DNA of 64,000 nucleotides, taken from positions 1,922,001-1,986,000 of the forward strand of contig OZ020525.1 of assembly GCA_963971425.1 (NCBI GenBank), in the 5' to 3' direction. Below are positions 50,930 to 62,955 of this stretch, piece after piece. The DNA is from Bryoerythrophyllum caledonicum (lineage: Eukaryota > Streptophyta > Bryopsida > Pottiales > Pottiaceae). The notes beneath the pieces are model-generated. The model was given only the letters and a program-made list of their open reading frames with translations. It made no database searches and was not told where the DNA came from. A program made the position numbers and the translations under genes. How positions within the stretch are numbered: position 1 is the stretch's first letter; each line of letters opens with the position of its first letter.

Positions 50930-53399
50930 GTTAGTTTAGGTGTAGTCTTCTTTTTGGGTTTAGATTCCGGATTAGTAGCGATTAATGATGGGGCCCCAAG
51001 TGCACCCGGCTGTTGACGGAATTGACTGCCCATTTTTGTAGTTAGAATAGGAATTTCGGAGCCGGAAACTTTTCCGAGATTTTAGGATTTGAGATCTGAT
51101 CTGGGAGTTTTCCGGATTTCTCGAATCTTTTAGATAAGATCTAGCGGGTTTTCAGTAGATGCAACTGGAAGGAAGGCTAAGTTTAGAGGGACTTAGTCAG
51201 TACTTAGCAATGAGGTTTTGGAGAAAAACCTTTATCTTGTTCTTCTCACTTTGAAATACACGTTGCTCCTTCGTGCTAAGACTTGCTCTCTTATACTTCT
51301 GGTGTGGCATGTAGAACTTTGTGGGCCACAGAGCCATTCTTGTGTGTGTAGTTGCGTAAGTATTCTTCTTGAGTTGTGGATACAATTGTTTTGCTAGAGG
51401 AAAACCGGTCAAGATCCGTGTCAGGAGATTGCCTGGGAGAGCTGGAGGGCTATTGCAGAGGTGTTCCTAGTAGTCTCCAAAGTCCGGAAGTAGCCAGGAG
51501 GGGAAGAGATGAACTGCAGAGGTGATCTTGGAAATCTCTAGGTCACGAAAGAATCCGTTTTAAACTGGATTCCGGTCAAGGCCGGAGTTTTCCCCCAAGT
51601 AGAAAGAAGCCTGATATGTAGGTCTAGACGGAGTACCCCTTGCGAATGGTAGCCCTACTCCAGAGAATCGCAACCATACTTACCGGAATGTCGTTGTAGT
51701 CCGGACTTGTCTCTGTGTGACCGCGTCCGGAAGGCCTTCCGGATGTTGTGAGAGTCTAAGTCTAGCAGCAGTGTAGTTATCGTTTTGGTCGGATTGGAAA
51801 TAAACCCAAAGCACCAAATCGATATAGGTGGATTCGTTCGTGGGGAAAGACTATTTCTATGAATGCAACTATGTTATTGTCACAATTGATTATACACTTG
51901 CTTCCTAACTTCTCTTAACAATTACTATCACTCAATTACTCTTTTACATCACTCTAAACCTAAATATTCTCTAATTCTCCATTCCTCATTCCTCATTCCT
52001 CATGATCTCATAATCATGTCAATTTCTATTTTCTTCATTGTAATCACAATACAATGTATTCAATAATACGTGATTATCTTCCGTAATCACTTTCAATAAC
52101 CAATTCTTTCATAGAGATTACAATCTCTTCACATTCATAATTCCATTCTCTAACTTTTCTATCTTCGCAATTCTCATACAATGTTCATAAACTTCACTTC
52201 CAATCACACAATCACACTTTCTTAACTCCAATTTCATTAATATTTCCTCTAATCACAGTCCTACAAAAGAAAATAGAAAAATTCCAAAGAAAACAAAGAG
52301 GTAGCACCAAACTTGCTTGGCTTACGACTATCACAGTCTAGCCTCAAATCCATCTTCCACAAAGTCTTTATCCAAAAACCGAACCTAACTTCCAGATTCC
52401 AAACGTCACATGATATTTCGCTTTTTAACCAACTTTTCACGTAACTACCCAATCTCACTATTGAACTACTAACCTAACATGCTAACTGCCAAAACTAACC
52501 AATTCTAATCCGTAAGTTAACGCAAAAACTAATTACACATTCTACAAGCAGCAATCAATTCACTGGTTAGCAGAGTAGGGAGAGTGGTGTTCGGCCACTA
52601 TAAGTTCCGAGCAGTGGGCATCTAGCCACTTAAAGTCACAAGGCAGTGGAAAATCCAACCACTTACACAAAACAGGATCAGTGGACCCCGGCCACTCGTT
52701 CAAAAACTCCGGAAGACTCTCTGAGGAGGAACAGAGACAAAGCAAAACTACCCTCCGGACTTCCAGAAACTATTTCCGGAAAGCCGTTGTATAAATTCCG
52801 GACTCCGGAAGGATCCGGATCGGTGAATAAGTACGTGAATAAAATAGCTAACCCTTGAACGATTGTTTTTAGTTTAGTATTGTGGGATATTAAGAGAATA
52901 AATACTAGGTCTCTGTGGGAACGAAACCGGAGTGGTTACTTTGGAAGCATTTAGTGACGATTAGGTGCATTCCGGAGGAATACTGTCTTCACAAACTGCA
53001 ACACCTCCCAAAGATGAGGAGCCAATGGATGGAAAATTGCCAGCCAAAGCCACTCCGCATCCACTCAAAAATATATTCTTGAGCGGGGAGGAAAAAAGTA
53101 AGAAAGGAAGGAGGGCGGACGGCCTTTTATAGGGTCGCGGACGGCCATGAGGCCTACCGCCACCACAGCCGTCCGATCGGACGGCCATTGCGTTCCAGCG
53201 CGATCGGATCGCGGCCGTTCGATCACCTCAATGGCAACGACCGATCGGACGGCCAATCAGTATTTGACGGCCGCAATGCGGCCGCGTGGCACTTTGGCGA
53301 ATCGGACGGTTCAGAAAACTTACTAGAGCCTTGCGTAAATGGTTTTTACCCCCTCCCACCGTGCGTCCGACGAGATGTCCGGATGTCATCTCAAGACGC
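50930..53399. other. Non-coding, LTR-like sequence next to element B
   Basis: CTCTGTGGGAACGA at 52911-52924 is identical to 34968-34981 in the 5.37-kb unit. TTTTCCCCCAAG near 51589 resembles 29932-29942 there. GC-rich short repeats of GATCGGAC occur at about 53170-53300. These parallels suggest that this is a relative of the 5.37-kb unit, possibly an LTR, but I cannot define its ends. Confidence 0.4.
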
Positions 53400-53870
53400 T
53401 CTCAAATCCCCTAGAACGTCGGATTGATAACCTTGGTTTTCCCTCCAAATCTTCTAGTTGAAGTGATCTATTTGAGTAAATTTTACAAACTCTGAAGGAT
53501 CCCATCTAGCGGGTATGTAATTTACCTAGGAAATCCTTATGACGGCTCTTGAAAATAAGCACCAGGCTGCCTTCCAAAATTTTGGTATCTGTGGGCAACT
53601 TCCGGTCGTACATATCCTTCCGTCTTTCTTGGATTTTCTTAGGTCTCTCTAAGGCATCCATCCTGCTTTCTTCAAGATTTTTGATGTCCTCTAGCCGTTG
53701 ATGCACTTCCTCTGACCGGTCTCCATGCCAGGCGGACAAGATCCGGAAGGTTTCAACTTCTGTTTCTATAGCTTGAAGTATCTCATGCCCATAAACCAGA
53801 AAGAACTTAGAAGGAACTCTTACCGGTGATACTCTTGTGCGCCGTTGTTGTGTTGTAAATAATTACACTA
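53400..53870 (-). pseudogene. Element B integrase C-terminal part
   Basis: The minus strand reads FFLVYGHEILQ (end of core), then YDRKLPTDTKILEGSLVLIF and SRHKDFLGKLHTR, a stop at the expected Trp, then MGSFRVCKIYSN and LQLEDLEG. This is the GPY/F-type C-terminal module, comparable to LVLLYDSRFQKFPGKFKMRW of element A. A purine tract (GTGGGAGGGGGTAAAAA on the minus strand, about 53344-53360) follows and could be its polypurine tract. Confidence 0.85.
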
Positions 53871-56800
53871 TATAAAAAAATAATATAGATACAAAAAGTA
53901 TGGTCGTAGAGTGACCTACACTATAATTCAATGTGGAAAAAATTGGAGCTTGTTAGCCTAGGTTGGATGTATTGCATCTGTCACTCTAGCTTAGGGGTAG
54001 GTAGATGGCCAGTTGTCTACTTATTTTCCTACTCTCACTAACAAGTGCCAAGCCGCAACCACCCAAACAGTTCAATGAATTCAATGAGACTCAAACTCAG
54101 AATCAGTTGGCGAATAACAAACGGGCTTTAACAGCCAACTAAGTCTGCAACTTGGCGATAAAAATCGAGCCTACAATAGTTTTATACTAATACAGATACG
54201 CCGTTTATTTCTTAATTTGACTATAATGTGGACCATCTTTTAGATGGAAAGGCATCTATGGCTACTTAATTTTGCTTAATCAAATACTATTAAAGTAATG
54301 TCATTGAGTTAATGTTATGGAAGGCAAGCTTCTTGATGAAGTTATTGAAGAACATTTAACCCCTAAAGGACCAGAGTCTCCTTCGGGGGGATTTCACATT
54401 TCGGGTAGGTTCCTAAAATTCGAAAAAAAATCCTTTTTTTTAACTTTTATTATAGATCGGCCCTGATAAGAGCTTTGTGGAGGTATTTTTAAATTTTTTT
54501 TGGATTTACGGTTTGAAAGTTAGTACCACCTATTGTCAAAAATGGGGAGGATGGGCAGCGTGGGCACCCCTGGGAACCAATGAAATGCAAGTGTGAAAGA
54601 GGGGCAGTAATTAGGGGCACAAAGGGTGGAGAAAGGGTAGGGCAGCCCAAATCAAGGGGAGGAATAGTGGAAGGGAAGACCCCACAAATTCCAAGAAAAG
54701 GGATAAATAGAAAATTTAAAAAAATAGCAAAAAGTGGTGCATGGCAGGGGCTGTGGGTACTGAAAGAGATGGCAAGGGCTGTGGATACTGAAAAAAAAAA
54801 CAAAAAAACAAAAAACAAAAAAACAAAAAAAAACAAAAAAAAAACAAAAAAATAAAAAAAAACGCCGCCTTGCAGTGGCGGGCCACCCCCGAGGAGCTGC
54901 GCGGGTCCCGCACAGGGGAGTGGGTGAATGACGTGGCTTTTCATTTCTTGAAGGGTCCCCATTTTGAAGCCCTGCCCTCACTTATAATATTTGAATAATT
55001 CAATAAATTCATTAAAATTAGAGATTTCACCCGTTTTAGAAAAAAAAATCTCTAAAATAAGTAAACAAATAAATTCCACATTTCGACCGTACAGATTTCT
55101 AAATTTGTAAATTCATATTTAGCAAATAATTTCTCACTTCATTTGTAGTCATTTACATTGTTTTATATCCCTTTCACTAAAGTATTTATTTGAGCATGAT
55201 GTACCAGTCAAAATGACCTCAAATTTTGCACACACTTAGCTAACATCATATTCTTTGTACTGGTTATGATTTCCAACACAATGTACTCTAAAAACTAGGA
55301 GATATGCTTAGCCAAAGTGAGCTGACTTTGTCGGGCAAGAGGGAAAAAAAACTACTTTGTGCACTTCAAACACTATAATCTTCACATCTGTGCGGTGGAT
55401 TGCAACTAAAATTTTACAGGATTATTATACATGAGTCTCGTTTTAGATCTTACGGTTGAAAGTTGAAAAATTCTTCTAAAAATTGTGATTATTGCGGCCA
55501 TGTTTGACTATGGCAGTTTTGGACTAGTTTTGGACAGAAAATGTCAAGGAACTTTAGGGGTTAAAAGGCAGATGGTTGTTGTGCCTTATACATTACTTCA
55601 GATCATTATTAGTTTGAATTGTATCTTCTTAGTTTCTATAGTTGATAGTATGGCTTCACAAGACCCTAATGATTGGGAGTTCCCTTTAACTTAGTCACCG
55701 GATGATCCAATTCAACTTTCTCAACCATCAATATTACGGCGGTGTATGAGCAGGACAATGGAAGCAGGGCCTTATGAGCGTCGTGTTCAATCACGTACAA
55801 ATTTTGATCCTCAATAACTTCCATTGACAAGTTTAAGAAGTTTACAACCGGATGCAAGAATTTTAGTAATCGTCTTAGAGGCTGAATTTGTGCTTATCGA
55901 AGCCCATTAAATGCTCTTTGAACGGTGTTTTCAAAATACTAATGAAGGTCAAATGGTGACCCGCTTGTCTAATGACTTTGATCACTGTCTTTGGCTTCAA
56001 GGCCCGCTCAGGCACTTAAGTAGTGAAAGGCGGGCAAGTTACATTATTGCTATCATTCGTGAGATTCTTGATTTTTTGCATATTTAAACCATCTAGGGGC
56101 TGAAATTGAGACCATTTATTGTTATTTTTCTTCATATTTTAGTAGTTAGTTGTAATTGTTGTTGAAGAAACCCGGTCTTTAAATTGATGACAAAGTAGTT
56201 AGAGTTTAAAAATACAAAGAATAGATGGGATAGAGGGATGATAAGAGTTAATAAGGGGGAGAATTTGAGCAACCAATGGGTTTTAAGATGCCCATGTGGC
56301 CTTTGCATGGGTTGAGGTGGGCTGTTGTGTTTGTTTTAGATGGTTTTGGCTTTTTGAATATGTTTTGGTTCTTATTGTTAACTCTCTATGAAACTATCAC
56401 TTGATCGTAGAACTGAAAGTGCCAGTAAACCGCGCCTTGTTGAATACAAAGAGGTCTGTTGCCCCATGTTTTCATGAGCAGTAGGTTTAAAGCCTTGTAG
56501 TAAGATATACAACTTATATCTAAATGAAACCTTTAAGGAGTGTTTGTATTTTGTAAATAGCTTTCCAAAGAGTTATTCTATGCTCTATTTCAAGCTTTAA
56601 TAGTATCAAAGTAGTACTTTGAAAGAAGGGGTCAACGGCCTTGAATCTCTAAAGCAAATCTGTGAGCGGCATCTTTGATCCACCATAGCTTCTTTTGTAC
56701 AAACTTTGAGAGGTTGATTTCTGGTAAGATCAGAATATGTTCTTATAACTTTTCATGAAGCCACTATACACTCTATTCTAAGGTAGTATACAACCATGGC

Positions 56801-57539
56801 GTTTAAAATGGTGAAGAAGGGTCAGCTGACTTGAGTTTTTGTAGGAAGTAACTTTGATTGTACATAGCGGCTGGCCTGATGAATTTATGGAGGTGAAATA
56901 TTGCGTGCATGTAGTGTATTTTAGTGGCTTTTCATGAGCCATAACACGTCTCATTCCAAGTTTGTATGAGACCGTAGTGATGTTTTAAATTAGAAGCTTA
57001 ATCAAGAGTTTAAAAGAGAGTTTGGGTTTGGTTTATACTTAATGAGAGGTTAGAATATTGATTTCAAAAGGAGTACGGATATATAGGAGAAGGGTATGAA
57101 GTAGTTTGGGTATGTAAAGATAAGGATAGGTGAGATTGAGGGTGATTAGGAAATTAATTATTTTAAGCGAGGTTATTTATTTTAATTTACTACTCTAATT
57201 ATAATTAATTATCTTAATTAATATTAAGTGGATTAATTGAGATTAATCATATTAGTTAAATATAATTATTTTAACTATTAATTAATTATTATTAAGAGAA
57301 ATTGGTTATTTTAATCAGAGTTTTATTAAGGCTTCATCTAGATGAAGGATTATAATGTTTTGAATTAAGTTTTTGAGAGGTGAGCTCTACAAGACATCTA
57401 CATCAATATATCTTATTATATAAATATCGAGTTTTATTATACGAGTTGAAAATTGGAAGTCTTTCTCATATGTTGGATGATGACTTATGAGTTTATATGG
57501 ATTTGAATACAAATCATATGTTCCATATTCTTCCTTTCT
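53871..57539. mobile_element. Unidentified 3.7-kb insertion in element B integrase
   Basis: Integrase core sequence stops at about 57540 and resumes at about 53870 with some core residues missing, so foreign DNA lies between. It includes an A-rich tract (54788-54862), a decayed ORF (55650-56087) and long AT-rich sequence. I could not find a TSD or terminal repeats, so its class is unknown and the borders are approximate. Confidence 0.5.
55650..56087 (+). pseudogene. Decayed 145-codon ORF, unknown
   Basis: Single frame from ATG 55650 (MASQDPNDWEFPLT) to TAA 56085-56087 with internal stops (TAG 55692-55694 and two TAA). Between stops the reading is protein-like (Arg-rich middle, RLSNDFDHCLWLQGPLRHL near the end). 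No family recognised. Confidence 0.3.
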
Positions 57540-57682
57540 TCCTCTAATATGATCCCATTGACCCGCTCTGTCAATCTATTTGTCTTTGGATTGTAGAGGG
57601 TTGTCTTCCTGTGGTTGATGTCGTACCGCCCGGTCAAATCAGAAACCACATCATTCAGAAAGTGGGTTCCTCGATCGCTTAC
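57540..57682 (-). pseudogene. Element B integrase core, middle part
   Basis: The minus strand reads VSDRGTHFLNDVV (second catalytic Asp) through NRLTERVNGIILE (catalytic Glu in T-E-R-x-N). Its upstream continuation is at 59043, on the other side of the solo LTR. CTTAC at 57678-57682 is the solo-LTR TSD. Confidence 0.85.
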
Positions 57683-59038
57683 TATAGAGCCTAAATGTCA
57701 ATTTTAGTTTTTTTCTAAAACTTATAGCTTAAAAGAATTAAAATAACTAAAAAAATAGTTAGTTAATAGTAAAAGTTAAGAGAAACATTAAAAATAAGTA
57801 AAAAGCTTAAAATAGCTCAAAGAAAATAATGCTAGTATAAAAGGGCTTAAGAAAAAAACTTAAAATAATAATCATACCTTTTAAATAGTTGAAAGGGTTT
57901 AAGAAACTTGAAAGGTTGTAAGGGATAAGGAAGAAACCCTTTAAGAAATAGTGTCTCTTCATAGTTTTAGCTTAAGTGGAGTAGAAATTCATTTTTTGAA
58001 TTCACCACATTGAAGAAGCAATTGTGAGTCCTAGCTTGGAGCTAATAAAGAATTTCTTGCAAATGGTTGTAAGAATATTTATGTGAATATATATTGTGTT
58101 GTGTAAATTGTATTGATTCTAATTGATTAAGTAAACTTTGCACATATGATTTGTGTAAGTGATTCTTAATAATTAAGGAAGTGGAAATTTATTTGATTAT
58201 AGTACCTTAAATTATTAGGCAATTGAAGAAGATTTAATATTGCACTTATTGAATACGTGACATTAAAAGAAAGTAAAACATATTTAAAAATTAAATAGAC
58301 TTGTGAGTAAGAATTCTTGTAATAATAATTGAATATTAAGATAAGAATTCTTTTAGTGGAAGTGAATTGATTAATCTTAAGGAATTAATTGCATTAAAGA
58401 TAATAGAGTTATTTTAGAAGAATGCAATTACTTTAAGCTTAAGAGTATTAAATGGTAAATTTAATTAAAGAAATTAATTGATTGAAAATGAATTTGTTAG
58501 AGTATAGAATTCAAAGGGAATTATTTTGAATTTATTTCTAACAAATGGAATTCTTTAAGTTCATGTGTGTGATTGATAAGCCACTTGGAGCTTAAGATTT
58601 TAGCCGTGGACGTACATGATTGAAGAAGGAGCATTAGTTGCTTGAAGTAAGTGATGAATTGATAAACAACCAAATAATAAATAAACAAAAGCAATGAGCT
58701 ATTACAATGGACAAGCTTCCATTAGCCTAGCAAGGCTTAGTTAGAGGTTGGGCACACACACAAAAAAGACAAAGAGCAAGGCTCTTTGTTGCAATCACTC
58801 TTCTTCTTGGGTTAACATTGAGAGTTCCCAAACCTTAAAGAGTGTAGATTGTTTAACCCAAAACCTTTAAATGAATGCATTATAGCTTAAAGTTTTATTA
58901 TAGAAGACATTTTTAAAGTGATAACTAGAGTAAATTACCTAAACACTAAATGCTAGACCATCCCGGGAAGAATTTAGAATCATGTGGAGACTTGTGTGAC
59001 TCTTGGATGTTATGCGAGTGTGAATTTTTTGGTTTACA
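57683..59038 (+). mobile_element. Solo LTR related to element A
   Basis: Flanked by CTTAC at 57678-57682 and 59039-59043; removing it restores integrase L-V-S-D-R-G. The start TATAGAGCCTAAATGTCA corresponds to TGTAGAGCCAAAATGACA of the element A LTR in element sense, with TG mutated to TA. The end is GGTTTACA. It is 1356 bp, so shorter than the element A LTR (1985 bp), and diverged. It has five CTTAAG sites (about 57846, 57970, 58376, 58436, 58593). It is a relative of element A in plus orientation, older than element A. Confidence 0.8.
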
Positions 59039-59838
59039 CTTACCAACTCCAGCGGATGGCCAAATCTCATCATGATTCGTTTGAACAGGAACCTCGCTGC
59101 GGTCTTGGCATCATTCTTCCGGGTCACTCTGACCTCCAACCAGTTTTTGGCGTCTTATGTTGTCAAGATGATGTACTGGTGTTTCTGACTCTCGAGAAGT
59201 TGAATAGGGCCTACAAAGTCCACTGCCCACTTTTTAAAAGGTGCGAGGGATACGATGGGATCACCGACCAATGGTTCCGGAAAGTGGGATTTCCGTTCTT
59301 TGGCACGGGTCACAGCTCCGGATGAAGGTCCGGACGTCCCGGTTGAGGTGTGACCACCAATATCATGCGGCCCGGATTCTTTCGACGGTGGTGACGGATG
59401 CAAAGTGTCCTCTGGACGGCCCGTCATGTAAACTCCGGATGATCGTCACCATGTACCTTGGCTCTAAACAACATCTCATTTTGTCATCCGCTCCCAGCCT
59501 AAAGAATACGTCGCCTATCAACGAATAAAGGGCTACATGGTGTTGAAAAACACTCTTTTCCTCCCGGTTTAACCCCTCCGGATAACTGTAGGTTCGGAGG
59601 TAATCTCTTATGCGCGTGTGCTCTGGGTCCTCTCCTTCCTCAGTCAGGAAGACCAAAACATCTCCAGATGCCTGGAACTCCTCAAGATCCATAATGCTTT
59701 CCAAGTTTCCGAATTCCGGAAATTCATCCAAAAAGTCTGTCTGAAGTTCATTCAGACTTTCCGGTCCTCGTTGCCGAGACAAGTAGTCCGCATTTAAATT
59801 GGACTTACCAGATTTAACTAGCACCTCGTAATTAAACT
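59039..59838 (-). pseudogene. Element B integrase finger and N-terminal core
   Basis: The minus strand holds the linker after RNase H (NADYLSRQRGPESL), then DGPSRGHFASVTTVERI (the His part of the H-H-C-C finger). In another frame FKKWAVDFVGPIQ (first catalytic Asp) follows, then RFLFKRIMMRFGHPLELVS ending at the solo LTR. At least two frameshifts. Confidence 0.8.
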
Positions 59839-60310
59839 CTTAGAGCACCAAGATCCAACGCGCAAGTCGTCCGGACAGATCCAGTTTATTTACTAGGTAC
59901 TTTAAAGAGTCATGATCCGTTTGGAAAATTACCATGAACCCCAGCAAATAGTGGCAAAACTTTTTGCACGCGTAGATCACCGCTAGCGCTTTCCTTTTGG
60001 TGGTAGTATAGTTCCTCTCCACCGGATTCATCTGCCGACTGGCGTAGTAAATTGGTCGCTCCTGACGCTCCTCCTCTGGTTACCATAGGATTGCTCCTAT
60101 ACACCATCCGGACGCATCCAGGGTTACGTGAAACTCCTTCGTCCAGTCCGGTGGCGCTAAAATAGGAGTTGTCACCAACCGCCTCTTCAACTCCTCAAAG
60201 GCCGTCTACCTAACTTCCGTCCACGCATACTCCATCTTCTTCTTCAATAGCTCTGTCAAGGGTATAGCTATCCGGACATAATTCTCGATAAACCTCAGGT
60301 AGTATCCTAC
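59839..60310 (-). pseudogene. Element B RNase H
   Basis: The minus strand reads NPVERNYTTTKRKALAVIYA, then FCHYLLGFMVIFQTDHDSLK and LSGRLARWILVL, the usual Ty3/gypsy RNase H end. Frameshifts and stops lie upstream, near 60050-60180. Confidence 0.85.
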
Positions 60311-61167
60311 GCAACCTCAGAAACCATAGAGTTCCCGGAGATTCCGGGGTGGAAGAAGAGCTAACATGACCATAATCTTTCCTAGGTCAATGGCAATCCC
60401 TTACTGGCTCACTATGTGACCTAGGAGTAATCCGGACAGCATTTCCAAGAAACACTTATCCGGATGTAGCTTGAGATTTGTTTCCCGGCATCTCCGAAAC
60501 GTCTTTTAGAGATATGACAGGTGTTCTCTCCTCTTGCTAAAGACAACAAAATCATCAATGAATACCTCGAGGAAATGTTTGAGGAAATCCTGGAAGATGT
60601 CCATCATGAGGCGCTGAAATGTTTCGGATGCGTTGTAGAGTCCGAACGGCATCCAGTTGAACACGTAGGTCCCCCACTCCGTGGTGAAGGTGATCTTGAG
60701 CTGATCCTCTCCCGGATAGATACCTGATTGTATCCGAAAAAACCGTTGAGGAAGCTGAAGCATTCCTATCCGGCCACGTGGTCCAAGACCATGTCAATGA
60801 AGGATAAAGGGAAGTGGTCCTTCTTGGTTGCGGCATTGAGCTTCCGGAAGTCTTGACATATCCGGATCTTCACTTTTCCATCCAGACCTACCTTTTTTGG
60901 AACAATTACAATGGGCGAAATCCATTCTGAATTGTTGACCAGATAGATAAATCCGGCTTCGAGCAGCTTGTCTAACTCCTCCTTGACCATCAAAAAGTAC
61001 TTGAGATGGAGTCGGTATTGACGCTGACGACTAGGTATGGTTCCGTTTATCAAGTCGATATGATGCTCTCCCAGCTCCGGTGGTATTCCCACGAGATCGG
61101 AAGGTGACCATGCAAATACGTTGTCGTATTCCAACAGCAACTTGACATACTCTGCTTGCTCTTGCAT
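60311..61167 (-). pseudogene. Element B reverse transcriptase
   Basis: The minus strand reads EWISPIVIVPKK, KIRICQDFRKLNAATKKD (RT 1-2), TTEWGTYVFNWMPFGLYNA (RT 4) and EVFIDDFVVFSKR (catalytic IDD), with a frame break near 60765. It is clearly the same enzyme type as element A pol but a different lineage. Confidence 0.9.
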
Positions 61168-61173
61168 AGATAG

Positions 61174-61620
61174 CTACTTCGCCAAAAAGAAGACCTTGTC
61201 CGTTACCTTTACTTGATTGTAATCCTCCGGAAATACGATGGTCTTGATAAGATCCGTCTCACCCGCCTCTAGTCCAAACCAAAATTCCGCCCAAAAATGA
61301 AAAGTCATGGATGTCCCAGAAGGAACCGTCAATAGTGTCCCTTCCGCTATCTGCTTCCAATCGGCAGAGAATTCCACGTTGGATTCTCTCGGGGATCGAT
61401 CGCCTACCTTGTCCTCCGGTGGACTTGTGCCTTCAGCCTGGTTTTGGAGGATGCCTTGTTCCGGAATCGGTTCCGTAAATCCAAAATCTTCTTCTGTCAT
61501 CTCCCGGAACTGCTGAACTTGGTATGACTGGATAGAATCAGATGACTCCGGATCTATCCAATCCGTGGTGTAACCGTCTGAATCGCTCGTCTGGCCCTAA
61601 TGCTGCACCGGTTGCTAGAA
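61174..61620 (-). pseudogene. Element B region before RT
   Basis: An acidic, low-complexity linker (EDFGFTEPIPEQG and on) that leads to the RT frame. A protease active-site motif is not visible, so the protease may be lost at the LINE insertion. The right border with the LINE fragment is near 61620. Confidence 0.5.
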
Positions 61621-62890
61621 ACACCATATACACTCCCTAATCGTCAAAAGGCACAATAATGCGGTATGGAAAACTCGGAAACTAATAATATCCTCCACTA
61701 AATCACAATGCTTTATACTTATGAATGCCAGAACCTTCAACAACAAACCTGGAACCACAAGAAAATATGGTCCCATCATGGCTACTTCCATACACATGTG
61801 GAACCCAGAGATGTCAATGTAATGCTAGATTTAAACCAGACATACTATGCGTCAAAGGACTGCCATATAAAGACCCCCCACGGGTCCACATAAATTCAAA
61901 CCTTACTATCCAATCTATCAAATCCAAATATTGAAATGATAGATTTTCCCCAGAAACAATCGAAAACAAAATCAAAATAGACCAACCACTTATCAATGAC
62001 ATTACAGCCTTTGGATTGAAAGTTGACCCCCTTATTGTCAGTACTGCTGGAGCTAGAGCTACTACCTTTATCCCCTCTATGAAAAGTCTCGAAAAAACAT
62101 TCAACATCTCCACTAATCCAATTAAAAATACATTCACAAAAATTAACACCATTGCTATCCAACATGCAATGTCCATACTTCTACACAAGCGCAAACTAGA
62201 AAATAACCAACCCCTTCCAGATCCGCATGACACACCTTAAAACCTCTCAATACACACAGTTAATCTCAATAGACCTTTTCTCGGAATGAAGCCATGTGGC
62301 TCTAGTTGGACATTGGTCTCTGGTTATTGGTAAAACACCATATTTGTTATTTTGGGAGATTTCCAACCTCTCAATTTAATGACAGTTTACGTCAAGTTGA
62401 CCTAAACTGTACCCACAGATTGGATATTTCACTAAAACTAGAGGAAACAACCAATCGTCTAAATTTTTAAATGGCCATAACTTACTCAAATTTTGTCCAA
62501 ATTGGACATACAAGGTGTTATTTGACATCTATAAAAAAAGAAAATGTCAAAAAACCTTACATGCCCAATTTGGACAAAATTTGAATAAGTTATGGCCATT
62601 TGAAAATTTAGACAGTTCGTTGTTTTATCCAGTTTCAGTGAAGTACTCAATCTGTGGGTACAGTTCAAGTTGACTCGACCTATACTATATTTTCCCAAAA
62701 TCATGGAATTTTCCCATTATAACGAATATGGTGTTGTTTCTGGCTACTGGTTCCCGGTTACATAGTGTCTATCCTCGAGAGGGGGGAGTAGTTCCATACC
62801 ACTAAACTTATGTTTGGTGGACATGGATTTAGCGGTGGAACGAACAGACACTTTATTCACTCAGTCCCCCCCATTGTCGGACCAAATTTA
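61621..62890 (+). mobile_element. 5'-truncated LINE copy in element B, carrying a MITE
   Basis: It starts within SLIVKRHN (CCHC/R-H-N region) and encodes the C-terminal PD-(D/E)XK-like domain with frameshifts: KPDILCVKGLPY, then NDRFSPETIENKI, AGARATTFIPSM and AMSILLHKRK, ending TAA 62238-62240. The 3' UTR shares GGTGGACATGG and GGAACGAACAGACACTTTAT with the main LINE. It separates the gag knuckle of element B from its pol region. Target-site duplications were not resolved. Confidence 0.8.
62331..62739. mobile_element. Foldback MITE, Mutator-like
   Basis: About 409 bp, nearly a single inverted repeat with arms of roughly 180-190 bp. The left end TAAAACACCATATTTGTTAT pairs with the right end (reverse complement AAACAACACCATATTCGTTA). 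The flanking CTGGTTATTGG (62320-62330) and CTGGCTACTGG (62740-62750) match at 9 of 11 positions. Long arms plus an 11-bp duplication fit a Mutator-like MITE. Confidence 0.7.
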
Positions 62891-62910
62891 TTCTTCCAAG
62901 GGTGTAATCT

Positions 62911-62952
62911 GGAATCGTGCACAATGTGGCTTGGCTTTCCACAGTAGTAGCA
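62911..62952 (-). pseudogene. Element B gag zinc knuckle
   Basis: The minus strand reads CYYCGKPSHIVHDS: C-x2-C-x4-H-x4 with Ser in place of the last Cys. It lies on the far side of the LINE insertion from pol, in the expected order. Confidence 0.6.
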
Positions 62953-62955
62953 TAT

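Larger units (their letters stand above)
53400..62955 (-). mobile_element. Element B: old, fragmented Ty3/gypsy retrotransposon
   Basis: Minus-strand pieces in correct order from right to left: a gag knuckle (62952-62911), a pre-protease/linker region and RT (61500-60500), RNase H (60310-59800), integrase finger and core (59760-59039), core continued (57682-57540) and the integrase C-terminus (53870-53400). They are separated by a LINE fragment, a solo LTR and an unidentified insertion. The pol sequence is clearly diverged from element A. Many stops and frameshifts show a dead copy. Confidence 0.85.

Noticed and set aside
54788..54862. Poly(A) tail of a retroposed transcript
   Set aside because: The A-run is broken by regular C and no TSD or 3' UTR-like sequence was found; left as A-rich repeat.
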